Virus record (IMG/VR): IMGVR_UViG_3300030104_002385
Coordinates: 1-64,000 of that record
Source of the DNA: a virus
Length of the DNA: 64,000 bases
Strand: one strand, 5' to 3'
The notes below the pieces were generated by a model that did not search any database, had not been told where the DNA came from, and saw only the letters and a program-made list of their open reading frames with translations. Positions 56,705 through 64,000 of this stretch are shown here, one piece after another. Each line of letters starts with the position of its first letter. Position 1 is the stretch's first letter. The translations under genes were made by a program, and so were the position numbers.

Positions 56705-57010
56705 ATGATTTTTCTATCAAAACCATCTGTATATAATCTTCCTGGTACATGGGAGAAGCAACCCGATGTTCTCGTTCAACATTTAAATCTTACACCTGAT
56801 CAAGGATTAATTTTATTCTTTGGTTTATTATTAGGTGCTTTAGTTGCGTATGGTATTTACTATACATTTGGAGCAGGAAAGAAAGAACTGAGGGATCAGA
56901 TTGACGAACATGCTAAGATGCATGAACTAGGTATTGCTCACGGACATGAAGGGAAGAGAGCAATGATAACAAAAGTAGATAAGGACTACCCCAAACATCA
57001 ACATAAATAA
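56705..57010 (+). CDS. Membrane protein of unknown function, 101 residues
   Basis: Residues about 31-55 form a clear transmembrane helix (LILFFGLLLGALVAYGIYYT), preceded by a short periplasmic- or cytoplasmic-side segment (residues 1-30) and followed by a 45-residue charged tail rich in His and Lys (HAKMHELGIAHGHEGK). The His-rich tail could bind metal, but no defined motif is present. It may alter the host membrane during infection. The gene sits in the small-gene cluster, 30 bases after its neighbour; TATAAATT at 56681 in the gap is a weak late promoter-like match. Confidence 0.7.
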   Translation: MIFLSKPSVYNLPGTWEKQPDVLVQHLNLTPDQGLILFFGLLLGALVAYGIYYTFGAGKKELRDQIDEHAKMHELGIAHGHEGKRAMITKVDKDYPKHQHK

Positions 57011-57030
57011 AATTAACAACTTAATAATAT

Positions 57031-57330
57031 ATGCTATCAACACAATATCGTTTGAGATTAGCATCTATATGTAAGGACATAGGTGCTGGAGTTGAAGTAA
57101 GTCTAGATGATATGATCTGGGCAGAGAAACTAGCAAAAGCAAATACTGCTGCTAGAGGTATGTTACAGAGTGCTAGAAGAAGTAGTACAGATCCTACAGA
57201 CTCTTTTCTGAATAGCTTGAATATAGGAGACCCCGATTCAAGCAATCACCGTAGGGGTTTTGGAGATCCACAAGATGTGGTAGACTGGTTCCATCAAGAA
57301 CGATCTGATGATTGGAGACAACGTGATTAA
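57031..57330 (+). CDS. Protein of unknown function, 99 residues
   Basis: The N-terminal half is helical (YRLRLASICKDIGAGVEVSL, then DDMIWAEKLAKANTAARGML), followed by a Ser/Asp-rich linker and a short motif FGDPQDVVDWFHQERSDDWR at the C-terminus. The last motif, with W-F-x-x-E and a repeat of D-D-W, looks like a folded tail segment. The gene ends within the next, with a 23-base overlap if that gene starts at 57308. No family was recognised. Confidence 0.7.
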   Translation: MLSTQYRLRLASICKDIGAGVEVSLDDMIWAEKLAKANTAARGMLQSARRSSTDPTDSFLNSLNIGDPDSSNHRRGFGDPQDVVDWFHQERSDDWRQRD

Positions 57331-57655
57331 AAAGTTAACTAAGGAGGAGATAGGTTACAAAACTACCGATAAAATTCGTCAGATGTGGCTCCTTAATCCC
57401 CATGATCATCACATGTTATATGTGAGAGATGATGGGACTTTTTATGGGTTTACTCACATGAAAGGGGAGGATCCAGAGGAATGGTTTTGGGAAGCACATG
57501 GTATACAGACTGAGTTATTTCCACCTGAACCACCTAAGTCTAATCCACCGACAGAAGAGCAGATTGCTCGTGCCCCACATCTCAATATGTTAGAGAAATA
57601 CTATGGTAAGGGTTGGAAACCTGAACCAGTTGAAGGGTTGGGAGATCACTTCTAA
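57308..57655 (+). CDS. Protein of unknown function, 110-115 residues
   Basis: The ATG at 57308 overlaps the previous gene by 23 bases. A GTG at 57323, after GGAGA at 57314-57318, is a possible alternative start with an 8-base overlap. The protein has a beta-like IRQMWLLNPHDHHMLYVRDD followed by TFYGFTHMKGEDPEEWFWEA, rich in aromatic and His residues, then a Pro-rich linker (PPEPPKSNPP) and a C-terminal helix (LNMLEKYYGKGW). No family was recognised. The stop overlaps the next start by one base. Confidence 0.68.
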   Translation: MIGDNVIKKLTKEEIGYKTTDKIRQMWLLNPHDHHMLYVRDDGTFYGFTHMKGEDPEEWFWEAHGIQTELFPPEPPKSNPPTEEQIARAPHLNMLEKYYGKGWKPEPVEGLGDHF

Positions 57656-57813
57656 TGTTTGTTGTACCAGAATACACTTGTAAACATCCTATATTTCCTC
57701 ATCACAATACTGTTGATATAATGTATGATGCTATTAACAAACATGAGTGTGAGCAAAAGGATTGGTATGCATACCTCGATTTTATAAGTAACAATCAATA
57801 TGACTTCCAATAA
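57655..57813 (+). CDS. Small protein of unknown function, 52 residues
   Basis: The ATG overlaps the previous stop (TAATG) and the frame ends 14 bases inside the next gene, consistent with translational coupling. The product has two Cys and several His and aromatic residues (YTCKHPIFPHHNTVD, KHECEQKDWYAYLDF), so a small metal-bound fold is possible but unproven. The codon pattern resembles its neighbours. No family was recognised. Confidence 0.55.
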   Translation: MFVVPEYTCKHPIFPHHNTVDIMYDAINKHECEQKDWYAYLDFISNNQYDFQ

Positions 57814-58099
57814 CGGTTACACACAAGAGATGATCAAGGAGATGCTAGGCACTGCTTGGTTGGACAAATCCAATATGCCTGAGACTGGTAATCAAATTAG
57901 AAGAAGAAAGGGACAAGAGATGAGAGCAGGAACAAGACCTTATCCTAAGTATCCATCAAAGGAGTCAAGAATATTAGACACTTCAGGTATGTTTGATGAT
58001 GAGGGACAATATGTTTACCCACCTAACAGTGGATTTAATTGGGTGGAGAAATGTGATCCTAATCACGAAGGATATCTGCCAGGTGGTAAAGTATCATGA
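57800..58099 (+). CDS. Protein of unknown function, 99 residues
   Basis: The protein begins with a short helix (QEMIKEMLGTAWLDK), continues with a basic segment (IRRRKGQEMRAGTRPYPKYP) and ends with aromatic/Gly/Pro turns (EGQYVYPPNSGFNWVEKC). It looks largely extended and may bind a partner protein. It overlaps the genes on both sides (14 bases upstream, ATGA downstream). No family was recognised. Confidence 0.68.
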   Translation: MTSNNGYTQEMIKEMLGTAWLDKSNMPETGNQIRRRKGQEMRAGTRPYPKYPSKESRILDTSGMFDDEGQYVYPPNSGFNWVEKCDPNHEGYLPGGKVS

Positions 58100-58272
58100 G
58101 TGAAGTAGTATGGTCAGTTAATATAATGGTTGCTATTCTACTTGTAGCTGTAGGTATTGTAATCTACTACATATTTAAGTACGATGAATTTTGGCCAAAT
58201 GGGAGCGATGACACCACCGAGCAGGAAGAGCTGCTACAACTTTCGAGTGACGGAGATAAACCGTGTTCTTGA
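58096..58272 (+). CDS. Small membrane protein overlapping the nuclease gene, 58 residues
   Basis: An ATGA overlap with the previous gene opens a 58-codon frame. Residues about 6-28 form a strong transmembrane helix (VWSVNIMVAILLVAVGIVIY), followed by an acidic tail (DDTTEQEELLQL). The last 29 codons overlap the SNase gene in another frame. The hydrophobic helix lies wholly outside the overlap, so the gene is plausible; the overlapping tail may be less constrained. The function is unknown; it may be an inner membrane protein active during infection. Confidence 0.55.
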   Translation: MSEVVWSVNIMVAILLVAVGIVIYYIFKYDEFWPNGSDDTTEQEELLQLSSDGDKPCS

Positions 58273-58663
58273 CGGTGATACTATTGACGTTACCATTGAC
58301 CTCGGTTTTGATCTATTCAAGAAAGAAAGAGTTAGAGTTGCAGGAGTTGATACGCCAGAGAAAAGAACAAGAAACCTTGAGGAGAAGGCATTGGGAATAG
58401 ATGCTACTAATTGGTTGAAACAAAAACTAGAAGATACTATTGCAGGTGATGGAGATGAACTTACTGTTAGAACAGAACTTGTGGGTGGGACTGGGAAGTA
58501 TGGTAGGCTTCTTGGTTGGCTCTATATTAACGAGGATACTGTTTCATTAAACGAACAGATGATTACTGAAGGGTATGCTCACGCATATGATGGTGGAACC
58601 AAAGATATGAACCTTGAAAAACTACGTGTTATACGTAGATCATTCGGAACACTAAATGAGTAA
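58184..58663 (+). CDS. SNase-like (thermonuclease family) nuclease
   Basis: The 159-residue protein has the staphylococcal nuclease fold motifs: RVLDGDTIDV (Asp30, Asp32), RVAGVDTPEK (Arg51, Asp56, Thr57, Glu59) and KYGRLLGWLY (Arg108), matching the calcium ligands and the two catalytic Arg of the family. The spacing Arg51-Asp56-Glu59 equals that of S. aureus Arg35-Asp40-Glu43. All key residues are present, so it is probably active on DNA or RNA. In-frame ATGs also occur at 58199 and 58208; the fold begins after them, so the start is uncertain. It overlaps the large terminase gene by 8 bases. Roles in host DNA breakdown or genome processing are possible; no secretion signal was seen. Confidence 0.9.
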   Translation: MNFGQMGAMTPPSRKSCYNFRVTEINRVLDGDTIDVTIDLGFDLFKKERVRVAGVDTPEKRTRNLEEKALGIDATNWLKQKLEDTIAGDGDELTVRTELVGGTGKYGRLLGWLYINEDTVSLNEQMITEGYAHAYDGGTKDMNLEKLRVIRRSFGTLNE

Positions 58664-60320
58664 AACGCAAGAACTATACTTAGGCAATCCTAATCTAAAG
58701 AAGGCAAACGTTTCCCAAAACTTCACTAAGAAACAAATTGCTGAGTATTTGAAATGTGCTGAAAATCCTGTTTACTTTATTAGGGAATATATTAAAATTG
58801 TATCACTTGATGAAGGTGTTATACCCTTTACCATGTATGATTTTCAGGAAGACATGGTACAAAAGTTTCACGACAATAGATTTAATATAGCAAAACTTCC
58901 TCGTCAGTCTGGTAAGTCAACTATTGTTACAGCATACTTACTATGGTATGTTCTTTTTAATGATAATGTTAACGTAGCAATACTTGCTAACAAAGCAGCA
59001 ACTGCTCGTGAGATGTTAGGTAGGTTACAATTATCATATGAGAACTTACCAAAATGGTTACAGCAGGGTATACTAGGATGGAACAAAGGTAGTCTAGAGA
59101 TAGAAAATGGATCAAAGATACTAGCAGCATCTACGTCTGCAAGTGCTGTCCGAGGTATGTCATTTAACATCATCTTCCTTGATGAATTTGCGTTCGTTCC
59201 TAACCATATTGCAGAACAATTCTTTAGTTCTGTTTATCCCACTATATCTTCTGGTACAAAAACCAAAGTCATCATCATCTCCACTCCACATGGAATGAAC
59301 ATGTTCTATAAGTTGTGGCATGATGCAGAGCGTAAGTCAAATGAATATATTCCTACAGAAGTACATTGGTCTGAGATACCTGGTAGGGATGAAGTATGGA
59401 AAGAACAAACTATAAGAAATACATCAGAAGCACAATTCAAAGTTGAGTTTGAATGTGAGTTCTTAGGATCAGTTGATACATTAATCAGTCCAAGTAAGTT
59501 GAGAGTCATGCCATATGAAGAACCAATACAACAAAATAGAGGGTTGGCAGTCTATGAGCAAGTCCAAGAAGATCATAATTATATCTTAACTGTTGACGTG
59601 GCTCGTGGTATTGGTGGTGATTATTCAGCATTTTGCGTAATGGATACAACTACGTTACCATATAGACTGGTAGCAAGGTATAAGAATAATGAAATCAAAC
59701 CTATCATATTACCTAATATTATTGTTGAAGTAGCTAAGAATTATAATGGTGCTTATGTTCTTTGTGAAGTAAATGATATTGGTGGGCAAGTAGCAGATAT
59801 AATTCAATACGATTTAGAATACGAGAATTTATTACAAGCTGCTATGAGAGGAAGAGCAGGTCAACAATTAGGACAGGGGTTCTCAGGTAAGAAAACTCAG
59901 TTAGGAGTTAAGATGTCAACTGCTGTAAAGCAGGTAGGTTGCTCTAACCTAAAAGCATTAATAGAAGATGATAAATTGATGATACCCGACTATGATACGA
60001 TTGCGGAATTGACAACGTTTATTCAAAAGGGTAATTCATTCCAAGCGGAAGATGGATGTCACGATGATCTTGCTATGTGTTTAGTGATATTTGGGTGGAT
60101 GGCGATGCAAGAATACTTTAAAGAGATGCATGACAACGATGTTAGACAACGCATTTATGATGATCAGCGAGAAAATATTGAACAGGACATGGCACCATTT
60201 GGATTTATCAGTGATGGTATGGATGATGAGGTTATTGTAGATGCTCAAGGAGAGAGATGGGAAGTTGCGGAGAAGCTGTCGGAATACGGGGATAGGGCTT
60301 ACATGTGGGAGTTTCAGTGA
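58656..60320 (+). CDS. gp17: Terminase large subunit gp17
   Basis: The packaging motor ATPase and headful nuclease. The N-terminal ATPase has Walker A LPRQSGKST (about residues 81-89), Walker B IIFLDEF (about 171-177) with catalytic Glu, and a coupling motif STPHGMNMFYKLWHDA. The C-terminal RNase H-like nuclease has the first acidic residue in TVDVARGIGGDYSA (about 312-325), a second in CEVNDIGGQ, and the last in CHDDLAMCL (about 468-476). At 554 residues it is slightly shorter than T4 gp17 (610). It overlaps the SNase gene by 8 bases and is followed by a 61-base gap containing a late promoter candidate. Confidence 0.96.
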   Translation: MSKTQELYLGNPNLKKANVSQNFTKKQIAEYLKCAENPVYFIREYIKIVSLDEGVIPFTMYDFQEDMVQKFHDNRFNIAKLPRQSGKSTIVTAYLLWYVLFNDNVNVAILANKAATAREMLGRLQLSYENLPKWLQQGILGWNKGSLEIENGSKILAASTSASAVRGMSFNIIFLDEFAFVPNHIAEQFFSSVYPTISSGTKTKVIIISTPHGMNMFYKLWHDAERKSNEYIPTEVHWSEIPGRDEVWKEQTIRNTSEAQFKVEFECEFLGSVDTLISPSKLRVMPYEEPIQQNRGLAVYEQVQEDHNYILTVDVARGIGGDYSAFCVMDTTTLPYRLVARYKNNEIKPIILPNIIVEVAKNYNGAYVLCEVNDIGGQVADIIQYDLEYENLLQAAMRGRAGQQLGQGFSGKKTQLGVKMSTAVKQVGCSNLKALIEDDKLMIPDYDTIAELTTFIQKGNSFQAEDGCHDDLAMCLVIFGWMAMQEYFKEMHDNDVRQRIYDDQRENIEQDMAPFGFISDGMDDEVIVDAQGERWEVAEKLSEYGDRAYMWEFQ

Positions 60321-60331
60321 CGTTTCAAAAA

Positions 60332-60339
60332 TATAAATA
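60332..60339 (+). promoter_or_regulatory. Late promoter upstream of gp18
   Basis: A perfect TATAAATA, identical to the T4 late promoter consensus, lies 42 bases before the gp18 ATG in a non-coding gap. A good ribosome binding site AAGGAG follows near 60368. This is the clearest late promoter in the window. Confidence 0.8.
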
Positions 60340-60381
60340 ATCTTAGACAACTGACAAGGCAATTACAAGGAGTTTATAAAC

Positions 60382-62634
60382 ATGGCAGCCAATCAATTAT
60401 CGCCAGGTGTAGTCGTTCAGGAAAGAGACCTGACAACGATTACCACTCTGTCAACAGCAAACGTTGGTGTAATAGCAGCACCTTTCGATATTGGTCCTGT
60501 CGAAGAAATAGTAGATATTAGTACCGAAAGAGGACTAGTAGATAAATTCGGTAAACCAAACGATGCAAACTATGAGTTTTGGTTCACTGCATCACAATAC
60601 TTAGCATACGGTGGTTCACTTAAAGCAATTAGAACTAATGCAGCATCTCTAAAAAATGCTGTTAATACAGGAACTGCTCCTCTAGTTAAGAACTTAGATG
60701 ATTATGATGCTAACTGGGTTGCCTCAAATAATAACTGGAATTGGTCTGCTAGAACTCCTGGTACCAAAGGAAATTCGATTGGTGTATTTGTAACTGATGC
60801 TGGTGCTGATCAGATTGGTGTAATACCTGCTCCTGGATCTGGTAACGATTATGAATTCGTTGCAGATGCTGCAGTTTCTGCTACATCTGGTGCTGCTGGT
60901 AAAGTATTTAAGTATTCAATTCGTCTAACAGTAACAACAGTTGTTGGTGATTTCACTCCTGGTGCTACTACAACAATTAACATTGGTGGTTCAAATGAAA
61001 CTGTTAATGTTCTTGCTTACGATCCAGCTAATAAGTATATTGAAATTGGACTACCTTCTGGTGGTGTAACTGGTATCATTGCTGATGGTCAGACAATTAC
61101 CCAAGGAGCAAATACTGCTGTTATCGCAACTACTGGTATTGAGCGTCGTCTATACATTGCTAAAAACAAAGGATCTATAGATTTCGCTGCTGCTGATAGT
61201 GTTCAGGATACTAACTCAACTGCTGTTGCAATTACTTCAGTAAGAGTTGAGTATAACGAGCGTGAGTATCTTCCTGGTATTAAGTGGATTAACGTTGCTA
61301 CACGTCCTGGAACTTCACAGTCAGTTGATGCTGCTGGTGGTTTCCGTGATGAAGTACACATTATTGTAACAGACGTTGATGGTTCTATCACTGGTACTGC
61401 TGGTGCTGTTCTTGAGCGTTTCATCGGATTGTCCAAAGCATCTGATGCTAAGACATCTGTTGGTGAGACTAACTACTACGTAGAAGTAATTAAGCAAAAG
61501 TCTAATTACATCTATTGGGGTAAGCATGAAGCTACTGTATTCAATGCAACTGGTACTCCTTCTGATGGAGATTGGGGATTGAGTGGTGCTTCTAAGCAGT
61601 TCAACTTACTACGTTCTGCTGATGGATCTACTGATTATCCTGTAGGTCGTACAACTGTTGGTTCTAAAAATAACTCAACATTCTACTACAGACTTGCATC
61701 TGGTGCAGACTACACAACTTCAGGTGGTAGTTACGCTGTTACTAATGCAGACTTCGAGACTGCTTATAATTTAGTTGCTGACCCTGAGTCACAAACAATC
61801 GACTTTATCCTTACTGGTCCTTCTGGTGCTGATAATGGTGCTGCTCTTTCTAAAATAACTGCAATTGCAAACATTGTTGAAGAGCGTAGAGATTGTCTAG
61901 CATTTGTTTCTCCACGTAGAGGAAACGTTGTTGGTGTAAGTAATGCACAAACAGCAACAGATAATACTATTGAGTTCTTCGATTTACTTCCAAGTTCTTC
62001 TTACATGGTATTTGACTCAGGATACAAGTACATCTATGACAAGTTTAATGATGTATATCGTTACATCCCTTGCAATGGTGATACTGCAGGTCTATGTTTA
62101 CAAACAACTGAAGTTGCTGAAGCATGGTTCTCACCTGCTGGTTTCCAAAGAGGAACTCTAAGAAATGCAATTAAACTTGCTTTCACACCTAATAAGTTAC
62201 AAAGAGATCAACTTTATGCTTCACGCATAAACCCAGTTGTATCTTTCCCTGGACAGGGTATTGTATTATTCGGTGATAAAACTGCTCTTGGATATGCATC
62301 TGCATTTGATAGAATTAACGTACGTCGTTTGTTCTTGACAATTGAGAGAGTTATATCTGGTGCTGCTAAGGCACAACTCTTCGAGCAAAACGATGAGTCA
62401 CAAAGAAGTCTATTCCTCAACATCGTTGAACCTTACATGCGTGATGTTCAAGGTCGTCGTGGTGTAACTGACTTCTTAGTTAAGTGTGATAGTGACAATA
62501 ACCCTGCTGAGTCAATTGACCGTGGTGAATTCTACGCAGAGATATTTGTAAAACCAACTCGCACAATTAACTACATCACTCTAAGTTTTGTTGCTACAAG
62601 AACTGGTGTTGCATTTAGCGAAGTCGCTAACTAG
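60382..62634 (+). CDS. gp18: Tail sheath protein gp18
   Basis: The contractile sheath subunit. The N-terminus (LSPGVVVQERDLTTITT, then VGVIAAPFDIGPVEE) and the C-terminal half (FIEQ-like segments, ERVISGAAKAQLFEQNDES and the closing RTINYITLSFVATRTGVAF) are typical of T4-like sheath proteins. It has 750 residues against 659 in T4. The extra length includes residues about 147-260 (ATTTINIGGSNETVNVLAYD and GQTITQGANTAVIAT), a beta insertion resembling the GE/GS-type module of other proteins here, on what would be the outer sheath surface. A strong promoter precedes it and a terminator follows it, as expected for a highly expressed gene. Confidence 0.95.
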   Translation: MAANQLSPGVVVQERDLTTITTLSTANVGVIAAPFDIGPVEEIVDISTERGLVDKFGKPNDANYEFWFTASQYLAYGGSLKAIRTNAASLKNAVNTGTAPLVKNLDDYDANWVASNNNWNWSARTPGTKGNSIGVFVTDAGADQIGVIPAPGSGNDYEFVADAAVSATSGAAGKVFKYSIRLTVTTVVGDFTPGATTTINIGGSNETVNVLAYDPANKYIEIGLPSGGVTGIIADGQTITQGANTAVIATTGIERRLYIAKNKGSIDFAAADSVQDTNSTAVAITSVRVEYNEREYLPGIKWINVATRPGTSQSVDAAGGFRDEVHIIVTDVDGSITGTAGAVLERFIGLSKASDAKTSVGETNYYVEVIKQKSNYIYWGKHEATVFNATGTPSDGDWGLSGASKQFNLLRSADGSTDYPVGRTTVGSKNNSTFYYRLASGADYTTSGGSYAVTNADFETAYNLVADPESQTIDFILTGPSGADNGAALSKITAIANIVEERRDCLAFVSPRRGNVVGVSNAQTATDNTIEFFDLLPSSSYMVFDSGYKYIYDKFNDVYRYIPCNGDTAGLCLQTTEVAEAWFSPAGFQRGTLRNAIKLAFTPNKLQRDQLYASRINPVVSFPGQGIVLFGDKTALGYASAFDRINVRRLFLTIERVISGAAKAQLFEQNDESQRSLFLNIVEPYMRDVQGRRGVTDFLVKCDSDNNPAESIDRGEFYAEIFVKPTRTINYITLSFVATRTGVAFSEVAN

Positions 62635-62657
62635 ATTACAATTACATAGATTAAGAG

Positions 62658-62683
62658 TAGCGGAGTATATCTCCGCTATTTTT
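62658..62683 (+). terminator. Rho-independent terminator after gp18
   Basis: A perfect 8-bp stem (TAGCGGAG at 62658-62665, CTCCGCTA at 62671-62678) with loop TATAT is followed by TTTTT. It lies 24 bases after the gp18 stop and ahead of the gp19 promoter candidate. Confidence 0.92.
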
Positions 62684-62703
62684 ATGTTGAAAATATTCAT
62701 TTT

Positions 62704-62711
62704 TCTAAATA
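62704..62711 (+). promoter_or_regulatory. Late promoter candidate upstream of gp19
   Basis: TCTAAATA, containing the CTAAATA form reported for cyanophage late genes, lies between the gp18 terminator and gp19, 28 bases before the ATG. Confidence 0.65.
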
Positions 62712-62739
62712 TTAAGGACAAGGGAGTAACATAACAATC

Positions 62740-63330
62740 ATGGCACAAAAAGGAACTATTGATGATTTTAAGGCGAAAGTCGCAGCAGATTTTGCCCGTC
62801 CTAATCTATTCCAAGTGGATTTGGCATTCCCATCAACAATACCACAGTTGAATAATTCTGCAATTACTGATACTGGTAAGTTTACAGTCCGTGCAGCAAA
62901 TTTACCTGCTTCACAGATTGGTGTAATAGAAGTTCCTTTTAGGGGAAGGGTTTTAAAGATTGCAGGAGATCGTACATTCGAGCCTTGGACAATCACAATT
63001 CAGAACGACAGCAACTTCGTTCTTAGAAGTGCGTTTGAACTTTGGGCACAATCTATTCAAGCATACAATGAGAACTTTACTCAAGCAAAAGGTTTGGGTG
63101 ATACTGATGACGCAACAGGTTACTTCGCTGATATGCAAGTTCATCAGTTAGCAAGAGATATTAAGGATGGTGATGCACCTAAGATCCTTAAGTCTTATAA
63201 GTTCTACAACGTCTTCCCATCAAGTATCGCAGCCATAGATCTTGACTTCGGAAACAATGACGCAATCGAGGAGTTCACTGTTGAACTACAAGTTCAGTAC
63301 TGGACAGATATGCCTCTCAAAAATTCATGA
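62740..63330 (+). CDS. gp19: Tail tube protein gp19
   Basis: The inner tail tube subunit. The N-terminus (FARPNLFQVDLAFPSTIP), the central FTVRAANLPASQIGVIEVPF and GRVLKIAGDRTFEPWTITI, and the C-terminal helix segment LWAQSIQAYNENF are typical of T4-like tube proteins. The closing YKFYNVFPSSIAAIDLDFG, then FTVELQVQYW is also diagnostic. It has 196 residues against 163 in T4. It has its own promoter candidate and lies between gp18 and gp20, as in T4. Confidence 0.96.
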   Translation: MAQKGTIDDFKAKVAADFARPNLFQVDLAFPSTIPQLNNSAITDTGKFTVRAANLPASQIGVIEVPFRGRVLKIAGDRTFEPWTITIQNDSNFVLRSAFELWAQSIQAYNENFTQAKGLGDTDDATGYFADMQVHQLARDIKDGDAPKILKSYKFYNVFPSSIAAIDLDFGNNDAIEEFTVELQVQYWTDMPLKNS

Positions 63331-63349
63331 TCAGGCAACCTGATAAATA
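63330..63349 (+). promoter_or_regulatory. Hairpin and late promoter candidate upstream of gp20
   Basis: ATCAGG and CCTGAT (63330-63344) form a 6-bp hairpin with a 3-base loop. The last bases overlap GATAAATA (63342-63349), a late promoter-like element 25 bases before the gp20 ATG. There is no T-run, so the hairpin is not a typical terminator. Confidence 0.45.
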
Positions 63350-63374
63350 GAACAGGAACAATAGAAATTTAGTA

Positions 63375-64000
63375 ATGTCGCAACTCTTTGGATTTAGTTT
63401 AGAGAGGGCAAAGAAGGTTCCAAAGGGGCCTTCTTTTGTTCAGAAGGATAGTTTAGATGGATCACAACCTATAGTAGGTGGTGGTTACTATGGCTATTCT
63501 ATTGACATGGATGGTACTGTTCGTAATGAGTATGAATTGATCACCCGTTATAGGGAGATGGTTTTACAACCAGAATGTGATAGTGCTGTCGATGATGTAG
63601 TTAATGAAACAATATGTGGAAACTTTGATGATGTTCCTATTGCTGTAGAGCTATCAAATTTAAAAGCATCTGAAAAAATTAAGAAATTAATTCGTGAGGA
63701 GTTCGATGAAATCCTACGTCTTCTTGATTTTGATAATAGATCTTACGAAATCTTCCGTCGATGGTATGTTGATGGGAGACTTTTTTATCATAAGGTAATC
63801 GATCCTAAAAACCCTAAAGGTGGATTGATAGAACTTAGATATATCGATCCTCGTAAGATACGTAAAGTAACTGAGTACGATCAAAAACGTCCAGAAGAAT
63901 TCAGATCTACTGATCTCAATACTCAACTCACACAGAAGTCAGCATCATATTATCTGTATAATCCAAAAGGATTAAGGAACGCAACAAATCAGGGTATGAA
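63375..64000 (+). CDS. gp20: Portal protein gp20, 3' end missing
   Basis: The first 208 codons of the head portal vertex protein are present. Landmarks of cyanophage gp20 are GGYYGYSIDMDGTVRNEYEL, YREMVLQPECDSAVDDVVNE, RRWYVDGRLFYHKVID, and IELRYIDPRKIRKV; the last two are widely used marker segments for marine T4-like phages. The ATG at 63375 gives MSQLFGFSLERAKK, the usual N-terminus. The rest lies beyond the window. Confidence 0.96.
   Translation, partial: MSQLFGFSLERAKKVPKGPSFVQKDSLDGSQPIVGGGYYGYSIDMDGTVRNEYELITRYREMVLQPECDSAVDDVVNETICGNFDDVPIAVELSNLKASEKIKKLIREEFDEILRLLDFDNRSYEIFRRWYVDGRLFYHKVIDPKNPKGGLIELRYIDPRKIRKVTEYDQKRPEEFRSTDLNTQLTQKSASYYLYNPKGLRNATNQGM

Noticed and set aside
57002-57009. 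CATAAATA as a late promoter before the 99-residue gene
   Set aside because: The match is formed by the last His-Lys-stop codons of the upstream gene; there is no independent support such as a terminator or conserved context.
57714-57722. TGATATAAT as an extended -10 promoter
   Set aside because: It lies within the 52-residue coding frame, has no -35 partner, and such matches are expected by chance in AT-rich DNA.
63330-63344. Hairpin after gp19 as a terminator
   Set aside because: The stem is only 6 bp and has no T-run; it overlaps the gp20 promoter candidate instead.
363-63926. Many open frames on the - strand, some over 100 codons
   Set aside because: All lie opposite strong + strand genes with clear family motifs, are antisense shadows of repetitive beta-rich coding sequence, and lack ribosome binding sites or recognisable domains.
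1-64000. tRNA genes, integrase, attachment sites or insertion sequences
   Set aside because: No cloverleaf-like segments, recombinase motifs or terminal inverted repeats were seen by eye; intergenic gaps are too short for most of these.

Overview
This window is part of the late (structural) region of a large T4-like myovirus that most likely infects marine cyanobacteria. The gene order is colinear with T4: 25, 6, a gene in the 7 slot, 8, several fibre genes in the 9-12/wac slot, then 13, 14, 15, 16, 17, 18, 19 and 20. All genes lie on the + strand, are tightly packed with frequent stop/start overlaps, and are AT-rich. A heme oxygenase gene (ho1) sits among the tail genes. That auxiliary gene is typical of Prochlorococcus/Synechococcus myoviruses and is the main evidence for a cyanobacterial host. 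No tRNA, integrase, IS element or CRISPR array was seen.

Layout. (i) 1-3570: the 3' part of a structural gene, a PAAR-type tail tip, a 47-residue basic protein, ho1 and a 2OG-Fe(II) oxygenase. (ii) 3601-6047: baseplate wedge genes gp25 and gp6. (iii) 6053-29977: one uninterrupted frame of 7,974 codons in the gp7 position. It keeps gp7-like segments but also carries beta repeats, a YHYH domain, a probable beta-propeller, two LamG-like domains, a 19-copy Cys-containing repeat family, repeated helical modules and a carbohydrate-binding-like domain. (iv) 30014-35629: two fibre proteins with cupredoxin-like domains that retain apparent type I copper ligands. (v) 35667-44884: gp8, a 2,390-residue DUF4815-type tail protein and two small coiled-coil proteins, ending in a strong terminator. 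(vi) 44962-51468: a 2,168-residue fibre with an Mtd-like N-terminus and several internal repeats. (vii) 51474-54661: neck proteins gp13 and gp14, tail sheath stabiliser gp15 and small terminase gp16. (viii) 54673-58663: a cluster of small genes, three of them membrane proteins and one an SNase-like nuclease, separating gp16 from gp17. (ix) 58656-64000: large terminase gp17, sheath gp18, tube gp19 and the 5' part of portal gp20.

Regulation. Elements matching the T4-like late promoter core TAAATA lie shortly upstream of gp25, the 408-residue fibre, gp8, the 2,168-residue fibre, gp18, gp19 and gp20. Two rho-independent terminators are clear, after 44884 and after gp18. One extended -10 promoter candidate precedes part of the small-gene cluster.

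The most unusual feature is modular tail architecture. At least three beta-rich modules recur in many virion proteins and appear as insertions even in conserved gp8, gp14 and gp15. The giant gp7-position protein and the possible copper sites in fibres are the best candidates for undescribed biology. Domain assignments were made by reading the sequence without database searches.
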